Of a stretch of 64,000 nucleotides of DNA, positions 37,520-46,697 are shown one piece after another. A program made the position numbers and the translations under genes. The notes beneath the pieces are model-generated. The model was given only the letters and a program-made list of their open reading frames with translations. It had not been told where the DNA came from and ran no database searches. Source of the stretch: Methylophaga sp. OBS4 (GTDB taxonomy: Bacteria > Pseudomonadota > Gammaproteobacteria > Nitrosococcales > Methylophagaceae); NCBI RefSeq assembly GCF_026319305.1, contig NZ_JAPDMV010000005.1, forward strand, positions 35,906-99,905, in the 5' to 3' direction. Numbering within the stretch: the first letter of the stretch is position 1; each line of letters opens with the position of its first letter.

Positions 37520-37557
37520 AGATCACCTCTGAAAATTCTAATTTTCAGAGGTGATCT
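37520..37557. repeat. Perfect 18-bp palindrome
   Basis: AGATCACCTCTGAAAATT (37520-37537) and AATTTTCAGAGGTGATCT (37540-37557) are exact reverse complements separated by CT only. It lies 15 bases past the alcohol dehydrogenase stop codon and about 95 bases upstream of the cytochrome gene. There is no T-run on either side, so it is not a standard terminator. Confidence 0.8.
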
Positions 37558-37572
37558 TAAGTTTATGGGTGT

Positions 37573-38574
37573 TCAGTTCTTGATTGCGGTCAGTGCTATT
37601 TTACCTAGCGTAGTTCCACTGAGTAACTGTTGATGAGCCTGGTGAATAGTGTCGGCATTGATGGCGCCGAAAGTTTGTCGTAATGTGCAGCGGAGCAGTC
37701 CTTCATCCAGCATTTCTGCAATGCGGTTAAGCAGTTGGTGCTGCGCCGTGATATCAGCGGTTTTGAACATGGGGCGGGTAAACATGAATTCCCATACCAG
37801 ACCGGCGCTCTTGGTTTTGAGAACATCAATATTGTGATTTTGTTGACTGGTGACGACAAAACAAATCATACCCTGGGGGGCGACCAGTTCAGCCAGCGTA
37901 TCGAAATAAGAATCAGTGTCTCCGAGACACAGAATATAATCCGGCTTGGCGATACCTAACTGCTGATACTCTGCGGCCAGATTGTGATGATTAATAATAT
38001 GATCGGCACCCAGTTCCAGGCACCAGTCGGCTGACTCGCTTCTGGAAGCTGTTGCCACCACATTCAGATCTACGACTTTTTTTGCCAGCTGAATAGCAAT
38101 GGAACCCACGCCGCCAGCTGCGCCGACGATAAGCAGGGTTTTGTTTATATCCACATTGGGGTGAATTTTCATTCTGGAAAACAAAGCTTCCCAAGCCGTG
38201 ATGCTGGTCAAGGGCATGGCGGCAGCTTCAGTTGCCGTCAGGGTATGGGGGGCGAAACCGACTATGCGTTCGTCTACCAGTTGATGACTGGCGTAACAGC
38301 CGGGACGGCTGATATCGCCGGCATAAAACACCTTGTCGCCAATTTTGAATAACTCGCAATCCCCGCCAGCCGCAATCACAGTACCGCAGGCATCCCAACC
38401 GATCACTTTGGGCGTATCCAGCCGTTTTTTGATACCGGCTTTGACTTTAGTGTCGACGGGATTGACGGCAATCGCCTCTATTTCGATCAACAGATCCCGG
38501 CCAGTTGGAACGGGGTTAGGCTGTTCAATCAGTTCAGGGGCTGCATCGGCGCTGGTATAACCGTAGGCTTTCAT
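37573..38574 (-). CDS. Zinc-type alcohol dehydrogenase family oxidoreductase
   Basis: A 333-residue MDR-family protein, close to the quinone oxidoreductase/zinc-binding dehydrogenase group. The start at 38574 (MKAYGYTSADAA) has AAAGGA upstream; a longer frame from 38607 lacks one. The N-terminal catalytic domain has NPVDTKVKAG and GWDACGTVIAAG. The Rossmann domain has LIVGAAGGVGSIAIQLAKK for NAD(P)H. Several zinc ligands of true alcohol dehydrogenases are missing, so an NADPH-dependent quinone or enone reductase activity is more likely. Confidence 0.88.
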   Translation of the reverse strand: MKAYGYTSADAAPELIEQPNPVPTGRDLLIEIEAIAVNPVDTKVKAGIKKRLDTPKVIGWDACGTVIAAGGDCELFKIGDKVFYAGDISRPGCYASHQLVDERIVGFAPHTLTATEAAAMPLTSITAWEALFSRMKIHPNVDINKTLLIVGAAGGVGSIAIQLAKKVVDLNVVATASRSESADWCLELGADHIINHHNLAAEYQQLGIAKPDYILCLGDTDSYFDTLAELVAPQGMICFVVTSQQNHNIDVLKTKSAGLVWEFMFTRPMFKTADITAQHQLLNRIAEMLDEGLLRCTLRQTFGAINADTIHQAHQQLLSGTTLGKIALTAIKN

Positions 38575-38714
38575 AGCGGTATCCTTTTCCCAATCAACGC
38601 CGGGCATCGGTCATCCGGAGAGATTATTGAATTGTTTTATGACAGTAAATGGTAGGTGTCGGTGCTTCATGATAAATAAAGGGATTGTGAATTGCCATGA
38701 AGCTTTCGTAAATA

Positions 38715-38770
38715 TTTTTTGTAACGTTTTTTCATATTATCTGTCCACATTGAAGGGACTTTGTCCCTTC
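38715..38770 (+). promoter_or_regulatory. Candidate promoter and 5' hairpin of the bufferin operon
   Basis: GTAACG (38721-38726) and CTGTCC (38741-38746) are spaced like an extracytoplasmic-function sigma factor promoter. Just downstream is a perfect hairpin GAAGGGAC/GTCCCTTC with a TTT loop (38752-38770). Related bufferin operons are controlled by ECF sigma factors, but no such factor is encoded in this window. Seen by eye, so low certainty. Confidence 0.35.
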
Positions 38771-38848
38771 TCGCCGTTATCAATGCCTGTCGATTGTAGT
38801 TTGGGCGGGCGATATCGCCTAAAAACCAATAGAGAATGAGAGGATGAG

Positions 38849-39151
38849 ATGAGTGTTTTAAAGACGACAACCGGTTTGGCTCTGGCTGTTGCAGCAGCAG
38901 GCATGATGGGATGTGCTGCACACTCTACCAGTCAGCAGGCCGGCGCAGAGGAAGTGGTGCACTGTTACGGTGTTAACAAGTGTGCCGGACACAACGACTG
39001 CAAGACCGCGGATAATGCCTGCAAGGGCCAGGGCTCATGTAAAGGCAAAGGCTTTGTATCAATGTCCGCCGAAGCTTGTGCTGATGTCGGCGGTAAAGTC
39101 GTTAGTGAAACGAGTGAAGATGAATACAATCCGTACAGAACAAGATACTAA
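38849..39151 (+). CDS. bufA: Bufferin-type metallophore precursor, lipoprotein-like
   Basis: A 100-residue cysteine-rich peptide of the BufA2-like group. The N-terminus is a signal peptide whose end, AGMMGC, resembles a lipobox, so C22 may be lipidated. The core carries six cysteines at 39, 45, 51, 58, 64 and 77 in the pattern HCYGVN.C.GHNDCKTA.NACKG.G.CKG.GFVSMS..AC. In known systems a DUF692 enzyme turns such cysteines into copper-binding groups, and the exported peptide then buffers copper. The RBS is GAGAGGATGAG before ATG 38849. It is followed by a second copy, then bufB and bufC. Confidence 0.82.
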   Translation: MSVLKTTTGLALAVAAAGMMGCAAHSTSQQAGAEEVVHCYGVNKCAGHNDCKTADNACKGQGSCKGKGFVSMSAEACADVGGKVVSETSEDEYNPYRTRY

Positions 39152-39167
39152 GTAAAGGAGGTTTGTC

Positions 39168-39425
39168 ATGAAACATGCAATTACTTCCACTGGGGTGGCT
39201 TTAGCATTTGCTGCCGCCAGTATGCTGGGTGCCGTTCCTGCTGTCAGCGCAGGAGAAGACAAGACTGCCAAGGTGCATTGTTATGGCGTCAATGTCTGTA
39301 AAGGCCACAATGACTGTAAGACCGCAGAAAATGCCTGTAAAGGCAAAGGCGCTTGTAAAGGCCAGGGCTTTGTTTCCATGTCGAAGGAAGCCTGTGAAAA
39401 AATCGGTGGTACAGTCGAAGAATAA
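39168..39425 (+). CDS. bufA: Bufferin-type metallophore precursor, soluble periplasmic form
   Basis: An 85-residue paralogue of the gene before it. The signal peptide is a conventional one ending AVSA (cut near residue 28), with no lipobox. The core has six cysteines at 38, 44, 50, 57, 63 and 76, with exactly the same spacing (6, 6, 7, 6, 13) as its neighbour. A strong AAGGAGG (39155-39161) precedes ATG 39168, suggesting high expression. The two copies probably arose by tandem duplication and then went to different places, one in the periplasm and one on the membrane. Confidence 0.85.
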   Translation: MKHAITSTGVALAFAAASMLGAVPAVSAGEDKTAKVHCYGVNVCKGHNDCKTAENACKGKGACKGQGFVSMSKEACEKIGGTVEE

Positions 39426-39438
39426 CTGGCTTTGTCAG

Positions 39439-39471
39439 CCTCGCGCTACTCCGACCGGGAGTGGCGCGAGG
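39439..39471 (+). promoter_or_regulatory. Hairpin between the bufA copies and bufB
   Basis: CCTCGCGC-T-ACTCC and GGAGT-G-GCGCGAGG form a long, GC-rich stem with one G-T pair and a tight CGACCGG loop region. It has no T-run after it (TTGTCACT). It may shield the 3' end of the bufA message or attenuate read-through, so that peptide outnumbers enzyme. Confidence 0.6.
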
Positions 39472-39506
39472 TTGTCACTATATACCCGTGATGTAAAGGC
39501 AAAATC

Positions 39507-40376
39507 ATGACGCGTCCTTTTCTCGGCTTTGGTTTAGGTCTGCGCACCGACCATTATGCCCATATCATTGAACACAAACCGGCGCTTGACTGGTTTGAAA
39601 TCCTTTCCGAGAATTATATGGTGCCCGGCGGCAAACCGCTGGCACATCTGTACAGAATCCGACAAGACTATCCGATGGTGATGCATGGGGTGTCGATGTC
39701 TATCGGCAGTACCGATCCGCTTAATTATGATTATCTGGGCCAGCTCAAATCCCTGGCCGAGCGCGTGCAGCCAAGCTGGATTTCGGATCATTTATGCTGG
39801 ACTACGGTAGATCATCTTAACAGTCATGATTTGCTGCCTTTGCCTTATAACGAAGCCACGATCACACATATCGTCGAACGTATCGATGCCGTCCAGGAAT
39901 ATCTGGGACGGCAGATTCTGATTGAAAACCTGTCCAGCTATGTCACCTACCACAACTCGGATATGCCGGAGTGGACGTTTATTAACGAGATCGCTCGGCG
40001 TAGCGGTTGTCTGCTGCTGGTGGATATCAACAATATTTTTGTCAGCGCCAATAATCATCATTTTGACCCGCGGGACTACCTGAACGCGCTTGATGCTGAC
40101 AGGGTCATGCAATTTCATCTGGCAGGGCACAGCTATCATGGCGAGATGATTATTGATACACATGATCATGCAGTGGCAGATCCGGTCTGGGACTTATATG
40201 AATACGCATTGGGCCGTTTCGGCGCCGTCAGTACCATGATAGAGCGTGATGATAATATTCCGCCTTTCGCTGAACTGCGTGAAGAACTGCGCATTGCTGA
40301 ACAGATTGCACAAAAAGCCCTAACAGCCGAGCAACTCCGTATCAGTGACAGCCAAGTCCGGCGAGGAGTGGCCTGA
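39507..40376 (+). CDS. bufB: DUF692 multinuclear non-haem iron oxygenase, BufB
   Basis: A 289-residue TIM-barrel enzyme of the MNIO (DUF692) family that modifies cysteines in the bufferin precursors, for example to thiooxazole-like copper ligands in the characterised cases. Metal-binding positions are visible across the barrel: VMHGVSMSIG, ISDHLCW, ILIENLSSY, LLLVDINN, FHLAGH and IDTHDHAV. Length and order are normal. The gene overlaps bufC by one base (TGATG), so the two are made together and act as a complex. Confidence 0.93.
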   Translation: MTRPFLGFGLGLRTDHYAHIIEHKPALDWFEILSENYMVPGGKPLAHLYRIRQDYPMVMHGVSMSIGSTDPLNYDYLGQLKSLAERVQPSWISDHLCWTTVDHLNSHDLLPLPYNEATITHIVERIDAVQEYLGRQILIENLSSYVTYHNSDMPEWTFINEIARRSGCLLLVDINNIFVSANNHHFDPRDYLNALDADRVMQFHLAGHSYHGEMIIDTHDHAVADPVWDLYEYALGRFGAVSTMIERDDNIPPFAELREELRIAEQIAQKALTAEQLRISDSQVRRGVA

Positions 40377-41170
40377 TGTCGGTTTTACGCGATATGCAGC
40401 AAAATTTCATGCAGTATCTACTGGGTCAGGATTCGGGCATCGATAGCCAGATCGAATCGACACCGATGATGTCCGCTGCTGAACGGCTGCATATCTATGC
40501 CAATGCCTATCGCCTGCGTTTGAAAGAAGCGCTTGAGACAGATTACGAGAAATTGCATGCCTACCTTGGCGATCAGCAATTTGATTTGCTGATGGACCGT
40601 TATATTGATGCTTATCCGTCCCAAACCACCAGCCTGCGTTTTTACGGTATGGACATGCCGACCATACTGACGGGGATAACGCCATATAATCAACATGCAG
40701 AATTATATGAACTGGCATTGATCGAACAGGCTTTTGCCAACAGCTTTGATGCCGCCGATGCGGCCGTTATTACCTTGGAAGATTTTGCCGGCATTGCACA
40801 ACATGCCTGGCCGGAATTGAAACTGGGTTTCCAGCCATCCGCGCAACTGTTACAGCTTAAAACCAATGCATTTGCCATCTGGAAAGCATTGGCAAATGAA
40901 AAAACACCGCCTGCAGCCGTGCTTCATGACAACGAAGAATGCTGGCTTTTATGGCGCCGCTCCGATCTGATCAGCCATTACCGGCCTGTTGATCCGGCGG
41001 AACAAGCCGCATTGTCAGCCGCAGTGGCCGGGCACAGTTTTGCTGAAATATGTGAAGTATTGCTGAACTATTTCAGCGAAGAAGAAACACCGATGAAGGC
41101 GATCGGCTTTTTGCAGCGCTGGGTGGAAGACGAAACGCTCTGCGCGCTTTATTACGAAACTAACGCTTAA
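40376..41170 (+). CDS. bufC: DUF2063 partner protein of BufB
   Basis: A 264-residue protein with an N-terminal DUF2063 domain (LRDMQQNFMQYLLG, then AAERLHIYANAYRLRLKEAL, about residues 4-50) found almost only beside DUF692 enzymes. It brings the peptide substrate to the enzyme and completes its active form. The C-terminal half (about 90-264) is helical, ending in a winged-helix-like part. Translation is coupled to bufB. The stop overlaps the stop of the convergent DUF1841 gene. Confidence 0.92.
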   Translation: MSVLRDMQQNFMQYLLGQDSGIDSQIESTPMMSAAERLHIYANAYRLRLKEALETDYEKLHAYLGDQQFDLLMDRYIDAYPSQTTSLRFYGMDMPTILTGITPYNQHAELYELALIEQAFANSFDAADAAVITLEDFAGIAQHAWPELKLGFQPSAQLLQLKTNAFAIWKALANEKTPPAAVLHDNEECWLLWRRSDLISHYRPVDPAEQAALSAAVAGHSFAEICEVLLNYFSEEETPMKAIGFLQRWVEDETLCALYYETNA

Positions 41171-41598
41171 CGGGATTGCAGCAACTTTTGGAGAGCTGCG
41201 AGATAAAACTCATCGGAGGGCGGCTGCTGATCGCGCTGCGCCTGCCACAGCGATTCGGCCAGGCATTCCATCATCAGATGTTCGCATTTATGGGCATCGC
41301 CGGTTTTTGCCACCAGTTGCTGATAGAGGGTGCGAATCCCGGCAGGGCGGTCGGTGATGATTTGCTCATGCAGCGAAATATGCAAGGCCATATGCAGATA
41401 GGGATTGGTTTCGCCGGCTTCGACAAAATAGTCCCGATCGACTTGCTCGGGTTTGTTGAAGATAGCATGGTATTCGGGGTGTTTTTTGATGACCTCGGCA
41501 ACAACCATTTCCAACGGTGACAGCGTTTCACCGGTTTGCATTTTGGCCCAGACATTATGAAAGAACTGTCTTAGTTGTTGTCTGTCCTGGCCGAACAT
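41167..41598 (-). CDS. DUF1841 family protein
   Basis: A 143-residue cytoplasmic protein of unknown function (family name only). The start at 41598 (MFGQDRQQLRQFF) is chosen because the family begins MF..dR..lR.ff; a longer frame from 41718 runs into nth. The block HPEYHAIF...NPYLHMALHISLHEQI, with several histidines, is the family core and could bind a metal. It starts five bases after the nth stop and ends three bases into bufC from the opposite side. It is the last gene of the rnf-nth operon. Confidence 0.9.
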   Translation of the reverse strand: MFGQDRQQLRQFFHNVWAKMQTGETLSPLEMVVAEVIKKHPEYHAIFNKPEQVDRDYFVEAGETNPYLHMALHISLHEQIITDRPAGIRTLYQQLVAKTGDAHKCEHLMMECLAESLWQAQRDQQPPSDEFYLAALQKLLQSR

Positions 41599-41602
41599 GG
41601 GA

Positions 41603-42262
41603 TCAGCTTTTCTCCATTGTACGAGTGCGGCGGCTCTGATCGCGGAAATAATCACACAGATGCGACACCACGCATTGATCGCATTTGGGTTTGCGGGCCA
41701 CACAAATATAGCGGCCATGCAGAATCAGCCAGTGATGGGCATCCAGTTTGAATTCATCCGGCACCACTTTCATCAGCTTGTCTTCGACAGCCCTGACCGT
41801 TTTGCCTTTGGCCAGACCGGTGCGGTTTGCTACCCGGAAGATATGAGTGTCGACCGCAATGACCGGCTGCCGGAACACGGTATTTAAAATCACATTGGCG
41901 GTTTTGCGGCCGACACCGGGCAGGGCTTCCAGCGCGGCGCGGTCTTGCGGCACTTCGCCACGGTGTTTTTCCAGCAGGATCCGGCAGGTTTTGATGATAT
42001 TGTCGGCTTTGCCGTTAAACAGGCCGATGGTTTTAATGTATTGCCTGAGACCCTCGACCCCCAGATCCAATATTGCCTGCGGGGTGTTGGCAACCGGATA
42101 CAGTTTATCAGTCGCCTTATTCACACCGACATCGGTGGCTTGTGCTGACAGAATAACGGCAATCAGCAGTTCGAAAGGGCTACGGTAGTTCAGCTCGGTT
42201 GTTGGTGCCGGATTATGTGCTTGCAGCGTGGCAAAAAATTCGCGCCGTTGAGCTTGGTTCAT
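41603..42262 (-). CDS. nth: Endonuclease III
   Basis: A 219-residue bifunctional DNA glycosylase/AP lyase for oxidised pyrimidines. The helix-hairpin-helix LPGVGRKTANVIL carries the catalytic lysine, and VDTHIFRVANR the catalytic aspartate. The 4Fe-4S cluster ligands C-x6-C-x2-C-x5-C are intact (CVARKPKCDQCVVSHLC). Nth lies directly after rnfE (three bases apart), a gene order common in gammaproteobacteria. Confidence 0.96.
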   Translation of the reverse strand: MNQAQRREFFATLQAHNPAPTTELNYRSPFELLIAVILSAQATDVGVNKATDKLYPVANTPQAILDLGVEGLRQYIKTIGLFNGKADNIIKTCRILLEKHRGEVPQDRAALEALPGVGRKTANVILNTVFRQPVIAVDTHIFRVANRTGLAKGKTVRAVEDKLMKVVPDEFKLDAHHWLILHGRYICVARKPKCDQCVVSHLCDYFRDQSRRTRTMEKS

Positions 42263-42265
42263 ATG

Positions 42266-42949
42266 TTATCCGGTTACGGGTTCCGTTGTCGCTTCAACCG
42301 CTTTCGGCTGTCTGGTAGCCAGTTTTTCATCGATCAGGTTTTTCAACGCGACAATCAGACCCAGTCCGATAAATGCACCCGGTGGCAACAAAGCCATCAG
42401 AAAACCGCGATAGTCTTCCAGTACCACAATACTGAAGCCGCGTGCGGCTTCGCCGAACATCAGATAGGCTTGACTGAACAAAGTGCCCTGGCCAATCAGT
42501 TCACGCATCCCGCCCAGCAATACCAGGATTGCAGTGAAGCCGAGTCCCATCATCAGCCCATCCAGCAGCGCCGGGCCGACCGGATTTCTGGCGGCAAACG
42601 CTTCGGCACGGCCGATAATCGAGCAATTGGTCACGATCAAAGGAATAAAAATCCCCAGAATCAGGTACAACTCATGGAACCAGGCATTCATCGACAGTTC
42701 AATCACCGTCACGATGGAGGCAATAATCATTACAAACACCGGCAGACGGGCTTCATCGGGAATCTGATGGCGCAGCAGCGAAACCAGGCCGTTGGATGCC
42801 ACCAGCGTCAGAATGGTCGCCAGCCCCAGGCCCAGACCGTTGATCACGGTGTTGGTGACGGCCAGCAGGGGACACAACCCCAACAACTGAACCAAAGCCG
42901 GGTTATTTTTCCATAAACCGTCTTTAATGATCTGGCTGTAAATATTCAT
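42266..42949 (-). CDS. rnfE: Rnf complex subunit E
   Basis: A 227-residue integral membrane subunit with six helices, homologous to NqrD and paired with RnfA. The block [23 protein letters not shown] at the N-terminus and [21 protein letters not shown] carry the two conserved cysteines that hold the intramembrane iron-sulfur cluster in Rnf/Nqr. It overlaps rnfG by four bases. Confidence 0.96.
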   Translation of the reverse strand: MNIYSQIIKDGLWKNNPALVQLLGLCPLLAVTNTVINGLGLGLATILTLVASNGLVSLLRHQIPDEARLPVFVMIIASIVTVIELSMNAWFHELYLILGIFIPLIVTNCSIIGRAEAFAARNPVGPALLDGLMMGLGFTAILVLLGGMRELIGQGTLFSQAYLMFGEAARGFSIVVLEDYRGFLMALLPPGAFIGLGLIVALKNLIDEKLATRQPKAVEATTEPVTG

Positions 42950-43581
42950 TTGGTTTCCTCTGCGACAGCAAACAGTTCATCGCGATGTGTGTGGAAGTAT
43001 TCCAGCGATTTTTTCACCGCACTGATCACCGCACGCGGGGTAATGGTCGCACCGGTAAATTGATCAAATGCGCCGCTGTCTTTTTTTACCTTCCATTTTG
43101 CCGAGACCGGCTTTTGCAATGACAAACCTTCAAAGCCTAAAATCCAGTCTGAACGTTTTTCATCAATTTTATCACCGAGACCGGGCGTTTCTTTGTGGTT
43201 AATGACTCGAACACCGGCCAGTGTGCCATTGTGATAAATCCCCACCAGCATTTTGATACGGCCGCTATAGCCATTAGGGGCGACGACGGTAAACACGGCC
43301 GCAACCGGCTCACCCTTTTTGCGGGCACGATAGACCTTTGTGACTTCTTCCGTGCCCAGCATTTCGGTGGCAGCCAATGCGGTGGTGTCGGTCAGAATCG
43401 CATTGTCATATTTTTCATGCGGGATCAAAGCATTGATCGCATTGAGCAAAGCCTGCCGTTCATTTTCCTTGATTTGCTCGCGGGTGTTACTTTCAGTAAG
43501 GGCTACTAAGGTGGTGGCAACAATGGCAAAAATGCCCAGCATTGCTCCCACACGCAGGATATGTTTATAGAAGGCGGCCAT
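42946..43581 (-). CDS. rnfG: Rnf complex subunit G, covalent FMN protein
   Basis: A 211-residue subunit with one N-terminal membrane helix ([20 protein letters not shown]) and a periplasmic FMN-binding domain. The flavinylation motif is [11 protein letters not shown], where the threonine takes FMN in ester linkage. NqrC-like blocks [11 protein letters not shown] and [12 protein letters not shown] are also present. It starts where rnfD stops. Confidence 0.95.
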   Translation of the reverse strand: MAAFYKHILRVGAMLGIFAIVATTLVALTESNTREQIKENERQALLNAINALIPHEKYDNAILTDTTALAATEMLGTEEVTKVYRARKKGEPVAAVFTVVAPNGYSGRIKMLVGIYHNGTLAGVRVINHKETPGLGDKIDEKRSDWILGFEGLSLQKPVSAKWKVKKDSGAFDQFTGATITPRAVISAVKKSLEYFHTHRDELFAVAEETK

Positions 43582-44612
43582 TATTTCACAGCCCCGTAAA
43601 CTTTCGGTTGCGTGTAATAATCAATCAGCGGTACCAACATGTTCATCAATAACACAGCAAAAGCAACGCCATCCGGGTAGCCGCCCCAGACACGAATGAT
43701 ATAGGTCAGCAAACCGGCACCGGCACCGAATACCAGCCTGCCTTTCACTGTCGTTGAACCTGATACCGGATCGGTGGCGATAAAGAATGCGCCGATCATG
43801 GTGCCGCCGCTCAGCAGATGGAAAAGGGGCGGGGCCGTTATTTCCGGCGCAAAAAAATAGGTGATGCCACTTATGACAAACAGGGTGCCCAGCATCGCAA
43901 CCGGCACATGCCAGCTGATAACGCGGCGATAAAGCAGATAGAGGCCACCCAAAGCGAACCAGATATTGATCCATTCCCAACCCAGGCCGCCAAACAGACC
44001 AAACAAGGGCTGGTTAACAATATATTCCGGTAACACCGACAGTCCTATCTGCGTTTTCATGGCATCCAGCGGCGTGGCGCCGGAGATGGCATCAGCGGCC
44101 AGTCCGTTTGCGGTATCACCATAAAAAATCAGCTGAAACGCACTGAAAAAGTCGACAGGATTTTCACTCAACGATGCTACGGGTAACCAGGTGGTCATTT
44201 CCAGTGGAAACGACAGCAGCAACAACACATAACCCACCATGGCTGGATTGAAAGGGTTATAACCCAGACCGCCGTATAAATGTTTGGCAAAAACAATAGC
44301 GAAAATAATACCTGTTACGGTCAGCCACCAGGGTGACAGCGGCGGGATGGCTAACGCCAGCAAAACAGCGGTGACTGCAGCACTGCCATCGGTCAGAAAC
44401 GGTTTGAGCGGACGTTTGCGAATTTTAAGCATGACCGCTTCGCTGGCCAACGCTACCACCAAAGCCAAAGCGATATTAATCAATACGGCAGGACCGAAGA
44501 AATAGACCATGGCGATGATTGCCGGAATCAATGCCAGCAGCACCTGCAACATTTGCAGTGTGACGCGGTTGGTCCCCGCCAGGAAAGGCGGACTGGGCCG
44601 GAAAATAGGCAT
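43581..44612 (-). CDS. rnfD: Rnf complex subunit D
   Basis: A 343-residue membrane subunit with covalent FMN, related to NqrB. The start at 44612 (MPIFRPSPPFLAG) is chosen because AGGAG lies eight bases before it; the open frame extends to 44807 inside rnfC without a ribosome site. The flavin motif is SGATPLDAMK near residue 170, and FLTDGSAAVTAVLLALAIPP is the family block. Contributes a key part of the Na+/H+ translocating core. Confidence 0.95.
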   Translation of the reverse strand: MPIFRPSPPFLAGTNRVTLQMLQVLLALIPAIIAMVYFFGPAVLINIALALVVALASEAVMLKIRKRPLKPFLTDGSAAVTAVLLALAIPPLSPWWLTVTGIIFAIVFAKHLYGGLGYNPFNPAMVGYVLLLLSFPLEMTTWLPVASLSENPVDFFSAFQLIFYGDTANGLAADAISGATPLDAMKTQIGLSVLPEYIVNQPLFGLFGGLGWEWINIWFALGGLYLLYRRVISWHVPVAMLGTLFVISGITYFFAPEITAPPLFHLLSGGTMIGAFFIATDPVSGSTTVKGRLVFGAGAGLLTYIIRVWGGYPDGVAFAVLLMNMLVPLIDYYTQPKVYGAVK

Positions 44613-44616
44613 GAAA

Positions 44617-46137
44617 TCAGGTCTCCTTGTCATCTGAGGCTGAGGTTTCAGCCTGGGCAGATGCTTCTTTTTCTTTTTTGGCTTTTGATGCGGCCAGAGC
44701 TGCTTTACGTTGTTTCTGACGTTCTTCTTTTTCGCGCTGTTCGCGCTCCAGTCTGGCCTGACGGGTTTCAAAACGTATACGGGCAAGATCGGATTTCTGC
44801 CGTTCACGTTCCTGGTTCATGATTTCTGTCTTGGCAAAACGGAAATATGAGACCAGGGGAATCTTGCTCGGGCATACATAATCGCAACAGCCACATTCGA
44901 TACAGTCAAACAGGTTGTAGTCGCGTGTCTGGTCAAAGTCTTTTGCCCGTGCGTGCCAGTACAGCTGCTGCGGCAACAGACTGGCCGGGCAGACTGCGGC
45001 ACATTCACCGCAGCGGATGCAGGGCAGAGGTTCACTGGCCGTTGCTGCACCTTCGACACCGACCAGAATGCAGTTGGCGGTTTTGGTGATCGGCAGATTA
45101 TCGCCTGCCAGGTTAAACCCCATCATCGGTCCGCCGAGAATAAACGGTTCATCCGGTTGCCGCCGGGTTTCGGCAAACTGCAGCAATTCCGCAATCGGTG
45201 TACCGAACAAGGTTTCAAAGTTACCGGCATGTTTCACATCGGTCCCGGTCACCGTGACGATACGGGAGATCAGCGGTTCACCATGATTGATGGCGCGTCC
45301 CACGGCATTGGCGGTAGCCATATTGTGGCAGACAATACCGATATCAATGGGCAGGCCGTTACTGGGCACCTGTTTGCCGGTGACCACCTGGATGAGTTGT
45401 TTTTCACCTCCGGTGGGGTAGCGGGTCGGGACCACCACAACCCGGACGCTGGTCATATGCGGACGTGATGCCAAAGCCAGCTCCATTGAAGAAATGGCTT
45501 CCGGTTTGTTGTCCTCGATGGCCAGAATAACTTCACGGGCACGCAAGGCATGCTGCATGATTTCAATACCGTCGAGAATACCGTCAGCGCGTTCACGCAT
45601 CAGCATGTCGTCACAGGCAATATAAGGCTCGCACTCAGCACCGTTCAGCAATAAAGTATCAACAGTATGGTGCACGCCGGGATTGAGCTTGATAAAGCTC
45701 GGAAAACCCGCGCCACCCAGTCCGACAATACCTGCGTCACGAATAAGCTGGCGAATTTCGTGGGCCGACATATCGCGGAAATTCTGCACCGGATGGCGAT
45801 CTATCCAGCGATCTTCACCATCGGTCTCAATAGTGATGCAGGGTGCACTCAGACCGGAAGGATGGGGGATAGGCTGCTCATCAATTGCCACAATTGTTCC
45901 GGAGCTCGGGGCATGCATACACACAGACACATGGCCATCGGCGCTGGCGATACGTTGCCCTTTCAGTACTTTGTCACCGACTGCAACAATAGGCACGGCG
46001 GCCGAGCCGATATGCTGCTGCAATGGCAGGATCAACTGACGGGCCAGAGGTGTTTTGCGGATAGGCGTCTGTGTTGAGCGCTTTTTATGGCCGCGCAGTT
46101 TCAGACCGCCCGGAAATGAACTCAGCGGTTTTTTCAT
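44617..46137 (-). CDS. rnfC: Rnf complex subunit C
   Basis: A 506-residue peripheral subunit that carries the NADH and FMN site and two 4Fe-4S clusters. The clusters are bound by [12 protein letters not shown] and [12 protein letters not shown] near residues 370-420. The NuoF-like nucleotide region is [14 protein letters not shown]. After about residue 430 comes a highly charged coiled tail rich in Lys, Glu and Arg, of variable length in the family. It overlaps rnfB by four bases. Confidence 0.95.
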   Translation of the reverse strand: MKKPLSSFPGGLKLRGHKKRSTQTPIRKTPLARQLILPLQQHIGSAAVPIVAVGDKVLKGQRIASADGHVSVCMHAPSSGTIVAIDEQPIPHPSGLSAPCITIETDGEDRWIDRHPVQNFRDMSAHEIRQLIRDAGIVGLGGAGFPSFIKLNPGVHHTVDTLLLNGAECEPYIACDDMLMRERADGILDGIEIMQHALRAREVILAIEDNKPEAISSMELALASRPHMTSVRVVVVPTRYPTGGEKQLIQVVTGKQVPSNGLPIDIGIVCHNMATANAVGRAINHGEPLISRIVTVTGTDVKHAGNFETLFGTPIAELLQFAETRRQPDEPFILGGPMMGFNLAGDNLPITKTANCILVGVEGAATASEPLPCIRCGECAAVCPASLLPQQLYWHARAKDFDQTRDYNLFDCIECGCCDYVCPSKIPLVSYFRFAKTEIMNQERERQKSDLARIRFETRQARLEREQREKEERQKQRKAALAASKAKKEKEASAQAETSASDDKET

Positions 46138-46694
46138 GGCTTCCCTCCACGCTCCAATTGCACATGGGAAGGGTCAGGCCAGCGCCAGGTATGAGGGTTC
46201 GGAACAGTTTCCACCATATCAATACAATCAACGGGACACGGTTCGACACATAGTTCACAACCGGTACATTCATCGGCGATTACCGTATGCATATGTTTGG
46301 CCGCACCTAAAATGGCATCCACAGGGCAGGCCTGGATACATAAAGTACAGCCTATGCAACGTTGCTCGTCGATCACCGCCAGGGTTTTCGGTTTTTCGAT
46401 CCCGCATTCTTCATTCAACGGTTTGGCTTCGACATCAAGCAGGTCAGCCAATGCATGAATAGTGGCTTCTCCACCGGGCGGGCAGCGGTTGATGTCTGCT
46501 TCGCCGGCAGCGATGGCTTCGGCATAAGGGCGGCAGCCGGCAAAACTGCACTGGCCACATTGGGTCTGAGGCAGCAGTTTGTCGATTTGCTCAACAATAG
46601 GGTCACCTTCAACTTTGAACTTCATTGAAGCAAAGCCGAGTAACAACCCCAAGGTTAACGCCAGCAGCGTTATTGCTATGATTGCCGTTAACAT
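46134..46694 (-). CDS. rnfB: Rnf complex subunit B, ferredoxin-like
   Basis: A 186-residue iron-sulfur subunit that accepts or donates electrons to ferredoxin. An N-terminal membrane helix is followed by the four-cysteine Fe-S domain ([18 protein letters not shown] and the cysteine of NRCPPGG) and two ferredoxin motifs, [12 protein letters not shown] and [12 protein letters not shown]. All cluster ligands are present. Confidence 0.96.
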   Translation of the reverse strand: MLTAIIAITLLALTLGLLLGFASMKFKVEGDPIVEQIDKLLPQTQCGQCSFAGCRPYAEAIAAGEADINRCPPGGEATIHALADLLDVEAKPLNEECGIEKPKTLAVIDEQRCIGCTLCIQACPVDAILGAAKHMHTVIADECTGCELCVEPCPVDCIDMVETVPNPHTWRWPDPSHVQLERGGKP

Positions 46695-46697
46695 GCG

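Noticed and set aside
37520..37557. Palindrome as a Rho-independent terminator of the alcohol dehydrogenase gene
   Set aside because: Neither strand has a run of T after the stem, so it is listed as a repeat with unknown function.
42215..42916. 233-codon open frame antisense to rnfE
   Set aside because: Its translation is Gln/His/Asn-rich low-quality sequence mirroring a membrane protein gene; rnfE is certain.
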